Assembly (NCBI GenBank): GCA_937997955.1
Contig: CALLDR010000050.1
Span: forward strand, 1-35,285
Length of the DNA stretch: 35,285 nt
Source of the DNA: an uncultured Emergencia sp.
Lineage (GTDB): Bacteria; Bacillota; Clostridia; Peptostreptococcales; Anaerovoracaceae
Reading direction: 5' to 3'
A program made the translations under genes and the position numbers. This document shows positions 23,066 to 30,520 of the stretch, in pieces; the first letter of the stretch is position 1, and the number at the start of each line of letters is the position of its first letter. The notes under the pieces were generated by a model that saw only the letters and a list, made by a program, of their open reading frames with translations, searched no databases and had not been told where the DNA came from.

Positions 23066-23659
23066 TCACAGCGCCTGCAGATTTACCCTCTCAGTTTCTC
23101 TCTCCCGCCGCTTCCTGCGAAGCTGCAGCCTTTTGAACAAGTAGATGCCCAGCAAAGGCACGCCCAGATACAGCATCACGTAGACAAAACACGTTTTATA
23201 GTAACCTGTCCCGTTTATGCGGACAAACCCCTCTTCATCGCCAAAATCCGGGCTGGTGTCTTCATCCAGATCATAGGTCCCCCTGACCTTTTCCTGAATA
23301 TCCCTGAACCTGAATTCACCCCATCCGATGTCGTCCAGCTTCTCTCCTGCTTCATCTTTTATGAAAATATCGGTAACCCGCAGCACCTCTCCCTTTCCAT
23401 CGAGGTACACGACCGCCTCTGCCGTCATTCCGTCTTTCAAGCTGCAGGTAAGCGTCTCAGAATCGTACTGCGCCTCTGTATAGAACATCCACGCGGTGGC
23501 GGACAGGCACACGACGCAGAGAACCGTCAGAGGAACCAGCCCCGGCCATGGGCTTTTCCTCGACGACAGACGGAGCTGCAGAAATCCTGCCCCCAGGAGA
23601 ATCCCCAGGCTCAGCGGCCATATGAGAAAACTCCAGGCAAAGCTCATGATATCTGTCAT
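23066..23659 (-). CDS. Small membrane protein, second of a related trio (unknown function)
   Basis: A 197-residue protein with membrane segments at about 8-30 and 38-58, linked by SSRKSPWPGLVPL, an acidic exported region (about 60-154) and a third segment (about 156-176) before a tail RRKRRERETERVNLQAL. Layout, linker and the terminal LQAL are shared with the 22409 product. I know no family for it. It begins one base after the DUF2089 stop codon, so the two are almost surely co-translated. GGGGAG precedes the ATG by 5 nt. Confidence 0.78.
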   Translation of the reverse strand: MTDIMSFAWSFLIWPLSLGILLGAGFLQLRLSSRKSPWPGLVPLTVLCVVCLSATAWMFYTEAQYDSETLTCSLKDGMTAEAVVYLDGKGEVLRVTDIFIKDEAGEKLDDIGWGEFRFRDIQEKVRGTYDLDEDTSPDFGDEEGFVRINGTGYYKTCFVYVMLYLGVPLLGIYLFKRLQLRRKRRERETERVNLQAL

Positions 23660-23660
23660 G

Positions 23661-23951
23661 CTATCTCCCCTTTCTGTACTCGCTGATCAAAAGCTTCGCT
23701 GTCTCAAAGTCCAGCTTATCGTCCAGCGCCAGTTTTTTGATCAGGCTCACGTAGGGATCCCCCTCCCTGTCGTCTCCCGCCTTCACTTTGTCGATGAGTC
23801 TGTCGAGCCGCAGGCGCACCGTCGGATAGGTAACGCCGTACCTGCCGGCCATCTCCTTCAGCGAACCGCTGGCCAGGATAAAGTTTTTGATGAAGTTCAC
23901 ATCTTCATCTTCCAGATCTTCCATCCACGGCGGCACAACCTTGATCGTCAT
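23661..23951 (-). CDS. DUF2089 family helix-turn-helix protein
   Basis: A 96-residue protein of the DUF2089 family. VVPPWMEDLEDEDVNFIKNF is the family's opening, followed by a helix-turn-helix LKEMAGRYGVTYPTVRLRLDRLI (about residues 31-53) and a C-terminal helix pair. The usual N-terminal zinc-ribbon part of longer DUF2089 proteins is absent. It is probably a DNA-binding regulator; in other Firmicutes relatives sit next to small membrane or envelope-stress genes, but its target is not established. AGGAGGAGG precedes the ATG. It lies second in the unit, 15 bp after the first membrane-protein gene and one base before the next, suggesting it regulates this operon. Confidence 0.85.
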   Translation of the reverse strand: MTIKVVPPWMEDLEDEDVNFIKNFILASGSLKEMAGRYGVTYPTVRLRLDRLIDKVKAGDDREGDPYVSLIKKLALDDKLDFETAKLLISEYRKGR

Positions 23952-23966
23952 ACGTCCTCCTCCTTT

Positions 23967-24599
23967 CTACAGATCAGAGATCCGCATTTTACGCAGCTGT
24001 TTCTGTTTCTTCTTCCGAAGGAAATCTTGAAACACCATGGCCCACGCGAGGATCGGAACCACAGAGTGGAAGATCAGGCTCCGTGCAAAGCCTGTCCAGT
24101 TGTAAGCCCCTTTCACCGGCTCCGCGATGACGTCCTGCGCCTTTTCCAGCTGCTCATAGGAAACGCTCTTTCCCGTGAAGCCCCTCATGCTGCGGCCCAG
24201 CGCCTCTTTGATCGGTTCTTCATAAGCCAACGCCCGTTCTGATCCCACCAGCCGGCCGTCTTCAAATTCCAGGTCAATAAAGTCCAGGTCTTCCTCCTTC
24301 TCACCCATGACCAGCCGGCCGACGGCGTGCATGTGCTTTTCATCGTCGATGGCCGTCTGCAGAATGCCCACGTATTCGTGATTGTCCCATACGAGAATTT
24401 CACGGATTCCGCTGCTGCTGCGGGTCCACCACTGGCCATGGGCTGAATAGGCGATCACAGCCACTGTGATCAGCACGGGCAGAATCCACCGGCATTTCTT
24501 CCCATGGCGGATCAGATACCACTCCGCTCCCAGCGCCAAAGCGGCGACGGTCAAAAACCGCGCCAGTAAAGTCATGGATAACATCATAGAAAACAGCAT
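23967..24599 (-). CDS. Small membrane protein, first of a related trio (unknown function)
   Basis: A 210-residue protein with membrane segments at about 8-28 and 36-52, joined by a basic HGKKCRWILPVL linker, an acidic exported domain of about 115 residues, a third segment (about 172-193) and a lysine-rich tail KKKQKQLRKMRISDL. Topology is the same as that of the other two membrane proteins in this unit, but sequence similarity is confined to the linker and general pattern, so common ancestry is likely rather than certain. The start at 24599 follows GGGGGAG closely; ATGs five and six codons later are alternatives. First gene of the unit, under a good promoter. Confidence 0.72.
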   Translation of the reverse strand: MLFSMMLSMTLLARFLTVAALALGAEWYLIRHGKKCRWILPVLITVAVIAYSAHGQWWTRSSSGIREILVWDNHEYVGILQTAIDDEKHMHAVGRLVMGEKEEDLDFIDLEFEDGRLVGSERALAYEEPIKEALGRSMRGFTGKSVSYEQLEKAQDVIAEPVKGAYNWTGFARSLIFHSVVPILAWAMVFQDFLRKKKQKQLRKMRISDL

Positions 24600-24670
24600 A
24601 CACTCCCCCTTTTGGATCTCATCTCGCCTGCTTGCTTTATTTCAATTCGTCAATTTCTTTAATTTATTTA

Positions 24671-24699
24671 AATATATCATTTAATTTTATTAAAGTCAA
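24671..24699 (-). promoter_or_regulatory. Promoter of the DUF2089/membrane-trio operon
   Basis: Minus-strand TTGACT (24694-24699), 17 bp, TATATT (24671-24676), in a very AT-rich tract (24640-24730) that stands out from the GC-rich surroundings. The leader to the first start codon is about 65 nt. Confidence 0.65.
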
Positions 24700-24732
24700 T
24701 ATTAAAGTTTAAATTTAAGAATATTTTTCAGA

Positions 24733-25071
24733 TTATTTTACTTCCGACGCCTGATGAAACCGCAGGCGCAAAGCTCCGTCCGCTCTCACCCATAAGGAGG
24801 TGCGATAGTATGTATCGCCTTCGCCGCCTGTAAGGTAGTGGACCATCCAGCAGTTTTCCACCAGCTCTTCGCAGCTGAAATTCCGAATGGTAATATCCCT
24901 GTCTCCCTCGCAGGAGAGCAGGGCCTCTATGGTTTCCGCCTTTCGCGAAAGAGCGCCTGATTTTCCCCATTCCATAAAATCATCGTGAAGCACGCTGTTC
25001 AGCCACTTCTCATTTGAAATAAACGTCCAGTCAAAAAACTGCTTTTCCAATGTCAATAACCGCTGATACAA
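24733..25071 (-). CDS. DUF4440-like (NTF2-fold) small protein
   Basis: A protein of about 112 residues resembling DUF4440/SnoaL-like proteins of the NTF2 fold: LLTLEKQFFDWTFISNEKWLNSVLHDDFMEWGKSG at the start, a variable middle and YYRTSLWVRADGALRLRFHQASEV at the end. Such proteins bind small ligands or act as minor enzymes; no specific role is evident. I chose the TTG at 25071, nine bases after GGAGG; a GTG at 25080 directly abuts the site and would add three residues. The ribosome-binding site lies beside the Rnf terminator, so expression probably depends on read-through or on a weak promoter not recognised. Confidence 0.65.
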   Translation of the reverse strand: MYQRLLTLEKQFFDWTFISNEKWLNSVLHDDFMEWGKSGALSRKAETIEALLSCEGDRDITIRNFSCEELVENCWMVHYLTGGEGDTYYRTSLWVRADGALRLRFHQASEVK

Positions 25072-25086
25072 ATTTCTCACCCTCCA

Positions 25087-25117
25087 AACAAAACAGCCCC
25101 GCCTTTGGGCGGGGCTG
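25087..25117 (-). terminator. Terminator of the rnf operon
   Basis: CAGCCCCGCC (25094-25103), loop TTTG, GGCGGGGCTG (25108-25117); on the minus strand it is followed by TTTTGTTT. It lies 26 nt past the rnfB stop. Confidence 0.92.
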
Positions 25118-25143
25118 CGAAACCTCAGATTTCTTTCAAATTT

Positions 25144-26076
25144 TTACGCTTCTGGCTTTTCCTCTGCCTTCGGAGCTTCCTTTGCAGGAGCTTCAGCCTT
25201 TGGCTCTTCCTTCGCAGGAGCCTCAGCCTTCGGCGCTTCTGCCTTCGGGGCAGCCGCCTTTGGCGCGGCAGGTTTAGCCGGCGCTTTCTTTACGCGCATA
25301 TTGTTGATCGCGCCAGTCGGACATTCCTTCGCGCAGAGTCCGCAGTTCTTGCACTTGGCCGGATCGATTCTTGCCACGTTGTTTTCCACTGTAATGGCCT
25401 CAAACTTACAGGTCTTTTCGCACTTCTTACAGCCGATACATCCGTTGGAGCAGGCCTTTCTGGTCTCTGCACCCTTGGCTTCAGATTTACACTGAACCAC
25501 AACCAGGTTCTTGGCGCTCTGAATTTTGATCACGGAGTTCGGGCAAACCTTTGCGCACGCGCCACAGGCTACGCAGCTGTCTCTGTTGACCACCGCTACG
25601 CCGTCGCACACGTGGATCGCGTCAAAGTCACAGGCCGCTGCGCAGTCGCCCAGGCCGATACAGCCGTAAGGACAAGCGGACAGGCCGCCGAAGAACTGCT
25701 TCGCGGCGGAACAGGTCTGTACGCCGCTGTATTCCATAATAGTCTTAGCGGCATCCTTTGTTCCGTTACACATGACCACAGCCACCTGCTTATCGGCGGA
25801 GCCAGCTTCAACGCCCAGCACCTCCGCCAGCTTGGCGGCAACATCTGCGCCGCCTACAGGGCACTTGGAGCAGCTGAGGGAATGGTCCTCAGCCAGCGCG
25901 TTTGCATAATCATCACATCCGGCATAGCCGCAGGCACCGCAGTTAGCGCCCGGCAGCTCCGCGCGGAGCAGCGCAAAAGTTTCATCAACAGGTACAAAGA
26001 ATACCTTAGATGCAATAGTCAGGATGACAGCGCATACCAGACCGATTGCAACTACGATTAAAACTGGTATCATCAT
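25144..26076 (-). CDS. rnfB: Rnf complex subunit RnfB, with Ala/Pro/Lys-rich tail
   Basis: RnfB is the iron-sulfur subunit that accepts electrons from ferredoxin in the ion-pumping ferredoxin:NAD+ oxidoreductase. The 310-residue protein has an N-terminal membrane anchor (about 3-27), the [4Fe-4S] motif NCGACGYAGC...SLSCSKCP, then several ferredoxin-type clusters: CPYGCIGLGDCAAAC, CVACGACAKVCP, CIGCKKCEKTC and CKNCGLCAKECP. The last 50 residues form a repetitive tail of KAEAPAKE-like units rich in Ala, Pro, Lys and Glu, which is not needed for the core fold and is likely flexible. GGAGG lies about 10 nt before the first of two ATG codons. Last gene of rnfCDGEAB, followed by a terminator. Confidence 0.95.
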   Translation of the reverse strand: MMIPVLIVVAIGLVCAVILTIASKVFFVPVDETFALLRAELPGANCGACGYAGCDDYANALAEDHSLSCSKCPVGGADVAAKLAEVLGVEAGSADKQVAVVMCNGTKDAAKTIMEYSGVQTCSAAKQFFGGLSACPYGCIGLGDCAAACDFDAIHVCDGVAVVNRDSCVACGACAKVCPNSVIKIQSAKNLVVVQCKSEAKGAETRKACSNGCIGCKKCEKTCKFEAITVENNVARIDPAKCKNCGLCAKECPTGAINNMRVKKAPAKPAAPKAAAPKAEAPKAEAPAKEEPKAEAPAKEAPKAEEKPEA

Positions 26077-26095
26077 TGTTCAATCGCCTCCTATC

Positions 26096-26671
26096 TTACT
26101 GGAACAGTCCGCTGAAGCCCATGAAGCCCAGGGACAGCATAGCAGCAGTAATTAATGTGATAGGAACTCCTCTGAATGACATAGGAACGCCATCTTCGTT
26201 TTCCAGCTTGCTTCTGACGCCGGCAAACAGTACCATCGCCAGCAGGAAGCCGACGCCTGCGCCGAACGCGTTGCAGATGGAAAGGAGATATCCGTAGCCT
26301 GCATCGATGTTGTTGATGCAGACGCCCAGTACCGCGCAGTTGGTGGTGATCAGCGGAAGATATACACCCAACGCCTTATGGAGAGGCGGCATATATTTCT
26401 TCATCATCATTTCGATCAGCTGTACCAGCGCCGCGATAACCAGAATGAATACGACTGTCTGCAGGTATCCGATGTCAAACCGGTTGAGGATCTGCTGAAT
26501 TGGCCAGGTTGCCAGGGTCGCCAGTACCATGACGAAAATAACCGCAACACCCATACCTACTGCGGAGTCCAGCTTCTTGGATACACCCAGGAACGGACAG
26601 ATGCCAAGGAACTGTGACAGTACATAGTTGTTAACCAAGATCATGCTCATGATTACTGTAATTGCTAACAT
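26096..26671 (-). CDS. rnfA: Rnf complex subunit RnfA
   Basis: A 191-residue six-helix membrane subunit, homologous to RnfE and NqrE, that helps form the membrane core and holds an intramembrane Fe-S site shared with RnfE. Recognisable motifs are NNYVLSQFLGICPFLGVS near the N-terminus (with the conserved Cys) and ITTNCAVLGVCINNI in the middle. Length agrees with the family. It overlaps the end of rnfE by 7 bp and is followed by rnfB after 19 bp. Confidence 0.96.
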   Translation of the reverse strand: MLAITVIMSMILVNNYVLSQFLGICPFLGVSKKLDSAVGMGVAVIFVMVLATLATWPIQQILNRFDIGYLQTVVFILVIAALVQLIEMMMKKYMPPLHKALGVYLPLITTNCAVLGVCINNIDAGYGYLLSICNAFGAGVGFLLAMVLFAGVRSKLENEDGVPMSFRGVPITLITAAMLSLGFMGFSGLFQ

Positions 26672-27372
26672 GCTTCTTCAGCTCCTTTCTGACAATCTTT
26701 TTCTTTTCTCGCGCCGCCGCACATAGCGGACATAGCGCATCCGTCACAGCCGAATTCCTTCTTCTTCAGGCCCTTGCCCTTAGTGAAGTAGTTTACAGCC
26801 GCGATCAGGCATCCGAATACGAAGAATCCGCCCGGAGCCAGATTGAAGATACCCATGCCTGGAACGATGTTGGTCAGGACTTCCATGCCGAACAGAGTGC
26901 CGGAACCGAAGAATTCTCTGATCAGACCCATGATGCCCAGAGCGCAGGTGAATCCGATACCCATGCCGATACCGTCAAGAGCGGAATCCAGCGGGTTGTT
27001 TTTGCTTGCGAACATCTCTGCTCTTCCCAGAATGATACAGTTTACTACGATCAGCGGGATAAAGAGTCCCAGGGACGCGTACAGGGAAGGCACGAATGCC
27101 TGCAGCAGCAGCTGAACAACGGTTACGAATCCGGCGATAACTACGATGTAGCACGGGATACGAACCTTGTCAGGAATAATATTTCTCAAAATGGAAATAA
27201 CGATGTTGGAACAGATCAATACCGCCATAGCGGAAACGCCCATTCCGATACCGTTGATCGCCGAGGAAGTAGTCGCCAGCGTCGGGCAAGTACCCAGCAG
27301 CAATACCAGTACAGGGTTTTCCTTAATGATACCTTTGGTAAGGATGCTCAATTTGCTTGGTTTCTTATCCAT
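26665..27372 (-). CDS. rnfE: Rnf complex subunit RnfE, with Cys-rich C-terminus
   Basis: A 235-residue membrane subunit paralogous to RnfA. KENPVLVLLLGTCPTLATTSSAINGIGMG and IVVNCIILGRAEMFASKNN are family hallmarks, each with the conserved cysteine that contributes to the intramembrane cluster. About six membrane segments end near residue 200. The C-terminal 30 residues are unusual: FGCDGCAMSAMCGG and further cysteines, six in all after the last helix, suggesting metal binding. The start codon overlaps the rnfG stop by one base (TAATG), the end overlaps rnfA. Confidence 0.95.
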   Translation of the reverse strand: MDKKPSKLSILTKGIIKENPVLVLLLGTCPTLATTSSAINGIGMGVSAMAVLICSNIVISILRNIIPDKVRIPCYIVVIAGFVTVVQLLLQAFVPSLYASLGLFIPLIVVNCIILGRAEMFASKNNPLDSALDGIGMGIGFTCALGIMGLIREFFGSGTLFGMEVLTNIVPGMGIFNLAPGGFFVFGCLIAAVNYFTKGKGLKKKEFGCDGCAMSAMCGGARKEKDCQKGAEEAC

Positions 27373-27947
27373 TATTTAGCACCTCCTACTACTTGTTTGT
27401 ACTGCTCTAACGCGCAGTACACGCCATAGTGAACACCGTTGGATGAAATGGTAGCACCGGTAACATGGCTTACATTTGCATCATCTTTCGCGGCTGTTGA
27501 AGTCAGTTCGGAAAGGCCGATATACTGAGCCAGATGGCCTTCAGCGTGGGCCTTGGTTCCCAGACCCGGCGTATCCGCGTGAGCGGTTACCTTAACGCCT
27601 GTGATCTTTCCGTCAGCGTCGATGCCGATCATTTCTGTCAGCGCGCCGCCGAAGGATTTGGTGCTTACAGTAACGACCATGCCGCTGCCGTTGTCAGCGA
27701 TATAGCACTCTGTCGCAAATACTTTATCTGGATCAGAGACGACCAACTCGCCGTCATACTCGGTAAAGGTGTCCGCCGCCGGCAGAAGCTCCGCTCTCGC
27801 TTCGTTAGCTGTCTTAATAGAGTTTTCGTCGATGATAGGCTTCGCCACGCCGTAGGTAGCTGCCAGAGCGGCCGTAATGACCAGACAGATAGCTACGAGA
27901 ACGACGATAGGTGCAACATATTCTTTGAATGTATTGTTATTTTTCAT
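27372..27947 (-). CDS. rnfG: Rnf complex subunit RnfG (flavoprotein)
   Basis: RnfG is a membrane-anchored subunit with covalently bound FMN facing outside. The 191-residue protein has one N-terminal membrane helix (about 9-31), the HADTPGLGTKA stretch and, at 163-168, TGATIS, the flavinylation motif in which the Thr receives FMN from ApbE. I use the ATG at 27947, which overlaps the rnfD end by 11 bp; a further ATG at 27965 lies ahead of the GGAGG site and is unlikely. The apbE gene at 6082-7095 can supply the modification. Confidence 0.94.
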   Translation of the reverse strand: MKNNNTFKEYVAPIVVLVAICLVITAALAATYGVAKPIIDENSIKTANEARAELLPAADTFTEYDGELVVSDPDKVFATECYIADNGSGMVVTVSTKSFGGALTEMIGIDADGKITGVKVTAHADTPGLGTKAHAEGHLAQYIGLSELTSTAAKDDANVSHVTGATISSNGVHYGVYCALEQYKQVVGGAK

Positions 27948-28923
27948 TTTTCTTTGCACCTCCATAAGTCAATTTGATGCACAGCTGATCGATCAGCGGT
28001 GTCAGAATGTTCATCAGCAGGATGGAGAAGGATACGCCTTCCGGATATGCTCCCCACAGTCTGATGACCATTGTCAGGATACCGCAGCCAACGCCCATGA
28101 TCACTTTGCCCAGCGGCATGATCGGAGACGTTACGTAATCAGTTGCCATGAAGAATGCGCCCAGCATTACGCCGCCTGCGCAAACATGGAAGATTGCCAT
28201 GTGCAGCGCGCCCAGATCGCTGCCTGAAATGCCGTAGTACAGCAGGGCGATGACAAATACAGTGCCGATGAAGCAAGCCGGAATGATCGGGCTGATGACC
28301 TTTTTCCAGATCAGGAACAGTCCGCCGACGAGCAGTGCGATGGAGCTGACCTCACCCATGGAACCGCCGATGAAGCCCAGGAACATTTCCATGTTGCTCG
28401 GCAGATCAGCGACGCTGCCTTCGCCCAGTACGCCCAGCGGCGTCGCGGATGTGGCCGCGTCGATGGAGGACATGGACGGAGTCGGCCATGTGGTCATCTC
28501 AGTCGCGAAGGAGATGAACAGCACGATTCTGGCAGTGATCGCAGGGTTTACCACGTTTCTGCCGATGCCGCCGTACAGCTGTTTTACGATAACGATGGCA
28601 ACAAAGCAGCCGATGATGGCCATCCACAGCGGGAAGTTGGAAGGCACGTTGAACGCGATCAAAACGCCTGTAACCGCCGCGGAAAGATCTCCCACCGTCT
28701 GTCTCTTGTGCATCAGTTTGTTATATGCCCATTCAAAGAAGATGCTGGCAGCCGCGCATACGGCGGTCAGGAGAATGACTCTCATGCCGAAGACGTAAAT
28801 GCTGACCAGGAAAGAAGGTACCATAGCGATGAGTACCATCTGCATCGTCTTGGAAGTATCCATGCTGCTCACCAGATGTGGTGCGGAGGATACTGCTAAA
28901 TTATTATAATATTTGTTATCCAT
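27937..28923 (-). CDS. rnfD: Rnf complex subunit RnfD (flavoprotein)
   Basis: RnfD is a roughly ten-helix membrane subunit homologous to NqrB that carries covalent FMN and is thought to be part of the ion path. The 328-residue protein contains SSAPHLVSSMDTSKTMQMVL, KQLYGGIGRNVVNPAITARI and the motif TSATPLG (158-164), where Thr161 is the expected FMN attachment site. Its ATG overlaps the rnfC stop by one base (TAATG). Length agrees with bacterial RnfD. Confidence 0.95.
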   Translation of the reverse strand: MDNKYYNNLAVSSAPHLVSSMDTSKTMQMVLIAMVPSFLVSIYVFGMRVILLTAVCAAASIFFEWAYNKLMHKRQTVGDLSAAVTGVLIAFNVPSNFPLWMAIIGCFVAIVIVKQLYGGIGRNVVNPAITARIVLFISFATEMTTWPTPSMSSIDAATSATPLGVLGEGSVADLPSNMEMFLGFIGGSMGEVSSIALLVGGLFLIWKKVISPIIPACFIGTVFVIALLYYGISGSDLGALHMAIFHVCAGGVMLGAFFMATDYVTSPIMPLGKVIMGVGCGILTMVIRLWGAYPEGVSFSILLMNILTPLIDQLCIKLTYGGAKKNEK

Positions 28924-30239
28924 TACTTAATTCCAGCCTCCTTTACAACAGCTTTTCCAAGCTTGTTCATGAAGCCCAGAGGTCTTCTTGCAGGACATAC
29001 GTAGGAGCAGCTTCCACATTCCATACACTGCATGACCTGTAAATCGCTTAATTTCTGTGCATCTCTGCGTTCATAAGCATCTGCCAGCGCGGTCGGCAGC
29101 AGGTTGAACGGACATGCCTGGTGGCATCTGCCGCAGTTGATGCAGGCAGTCTCTTCAGGGATATAAGCCTTTTCCCTGGAGAATGCCAGGATAGCGTTGT
29201 TGTTCTTTACGATCGGCATCGCGTCGGAGAAGATAGCTCTGCCCATCATAGGACCGCCCATGAGGATCTTTCTCGGCTCGGATTTATATCCGCCGCAGAA
29301 TTCGATTACATCGTGGATCTGTGTACCGATCGGCGCGATGATGTTCTTCGGATCAGCGACAGCGTCGCCGTCTACGGTCATTCTCTTGTTGACGAGAGGC
29401 ACACCGTTTCTGAAATACTGTCCAACAAAAGCAACGGAAGTTACGTTGGAGAGAATGACGCCCAGGTCTGCCGGAAGCACGCCTGCCTTCATCTCTTTGC
29501 CAGTGATCTCATATACCAGTACACGCTCTGCCCCCTTCGGATATCTGGCCTGCAGCTTGAAGGTGTGCAGGTTGGTCAGGCCCTGCTCCGCGAACATCTG
29601 ATCCAGCTTCGCGATAGCGTCAGGCTTGTTTTCCTCGATACCGATGTAGCCCTCGTCCAGGCCGACGTATTTCATGATCAGCTTCATGCCGTCGATGATA
29701 TCCTGCGTATCCTCCAGCATGCCTCTGTGGTCGGACGTGATGAACGGTTCGCACTCAGCGCCGTTTACGATCAAAGTATGTACATCGTCGATGTTCTTCG
29801 GGTTATATTTGATGTGTGTCGGGAAAGATGCGCCGCCCAGACCTACAAGTCCGCTCTCTCTTACAGCCTTGACAAAAGATGGCAGATCGTTTACTTCAGG
29901 GACTTTGATACCTTCCCATAATTCCTGTTTCTTGTCAGTTTCGATGACAACCAGGGTATCATTTCCGCCCATTGCCGAACGCTGGGTCTCTATGCCAGTG
30001 ACGGTTCCGGAAACGCTTGAGTGAATAGGAGCACTTACGAAAGCATCTGTATCACCGATAAGTTGTCCCACCTTGACTGTATCACCTTTTGCTACCAAAG
30101 GCTTACAAGGCGCGCCGATGTGCTGAGACATTGAGATTTTGACAACGTCAGGAATCGGCATAACTTCGGTTTCACAGCCAGCGGTATTCTTATAATGGCC
30201 GGCGTCAATGCTATGTAAATGCTTTGCATTTGAACTCAT
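28923..30239 (-). CDS. rnfC: Rnf complex subunit RnfC
   Basis: RnfC is the peripheral subunit that binds NADH/NAD+ and FMN. The 438-residue protein has the N-terminal barrel-sandwich region (APIHSSVSGTVTGI), the nucleotide/flavin region GLVGLGGASFPTHIKY and NGAECEPFITSDHR, a SLBB-like part (GTQIHDVIEFCGGY) and two [4Fe-4S] motifs CINCGRCHQACP and CMECGSCSYVCP near the end. Start 30239 follows AAGGAAGG by about 8 nt; the longer frame upstream crosses the promoter region. First gene of rnfCDGEAB, the order found in Clostridia and Acetobacterium. Whether H+ or Na+ is pumped cannot be read from the sequence. Confidence 0.96.
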   Translation of the reverse strand: MSSNAKHLHSIDAGHYKNTAGCETEVMPIPDVVKISMSQHIGAPCKPLVAKGDTVKVGQLIGDTDAFVSAPIHSSVSGTVTGIETQRSAMGGNDTLVVIETDKKQELWEGIKVPEVNDLPSFVKAVRESGLVGLGGASFPTHIKYNPKNIDDVHTLIVNGAECEPFITSDHRGMLEDTQDIIDGMKLIMKYVGLDEGYIGIEENKPDAIAKLDQMFAEQGLTNLHTFKLQARYPKGAERVLVYEITGKEMKAGVLPADLGVILSNVTSVAFVGQYFRNGVPLVNKRMTVDGDAVADPKNIIAPIGTQIHDVIEFCGGYKSEPRKILMGGPMMGRAIFSDAMPIVKNNNAILAFSREKAYIPEETACINCGRCHQACPFNLLPTALADAYERRDAQKLSDLQVMQCMECGSCSYVCPARRPLGFMNKLGKAVVKEAGIK

Positions 30240-30289
30240 ATTTGAAACCTTCCTTTCTAAAAATGTCGTCTTATAATCATACAAAGTAT

Positions 30290-30295
30290 ATTATA
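30290..30295 (-). promoter_or_regulatory. Likely -10 of the rnf operon promoter
   Basis: Minus-strand TATAAT within an AT-rich stretch about 50 nt before the rnfC start. The -35 region (around TTTTTGGTTT) is poor, so the exact promoter is uncertain. Confidence 0.45.
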
Positions 30296-30418
30296 CTACA
30301 AACGAAACCAAAAATCATTAGAAATTTGACATTTTTTTAACTTTCCCTGCTCCAAAATTTTCTTTGAAAATTCTCCAAAAATTTCTTCAAAAATTTCTTT
30401 CCCTAAAGGATATGCAAA

Positions 30419-30446
30419 GGCCGCGGACATATTACTATCCGCGGCC
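30419..30446 (-). terminator. Hairpin terminator of the OPT-deacylase-M29 operon
   Basis: GGCCGCGGA (30419-30427) and TCCGCGGCC (30438-30446) form a perfect 9-bp GC stem with a 10-nt loop, 75 bp past the aminopeptidase stop. The minus-strand tail (TTTGCATATCCTTT) is T-rich but interrupted, so efficiency is uncertain. Confidence 0.6.
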
Positions 30447-30520
30447 AGTTAGCCGGTTATTTTTTCCTGCATTTTTCCTACATTATATAAAGGGCAAGAT
30501 CAAAGGCAGGATATCATCTG

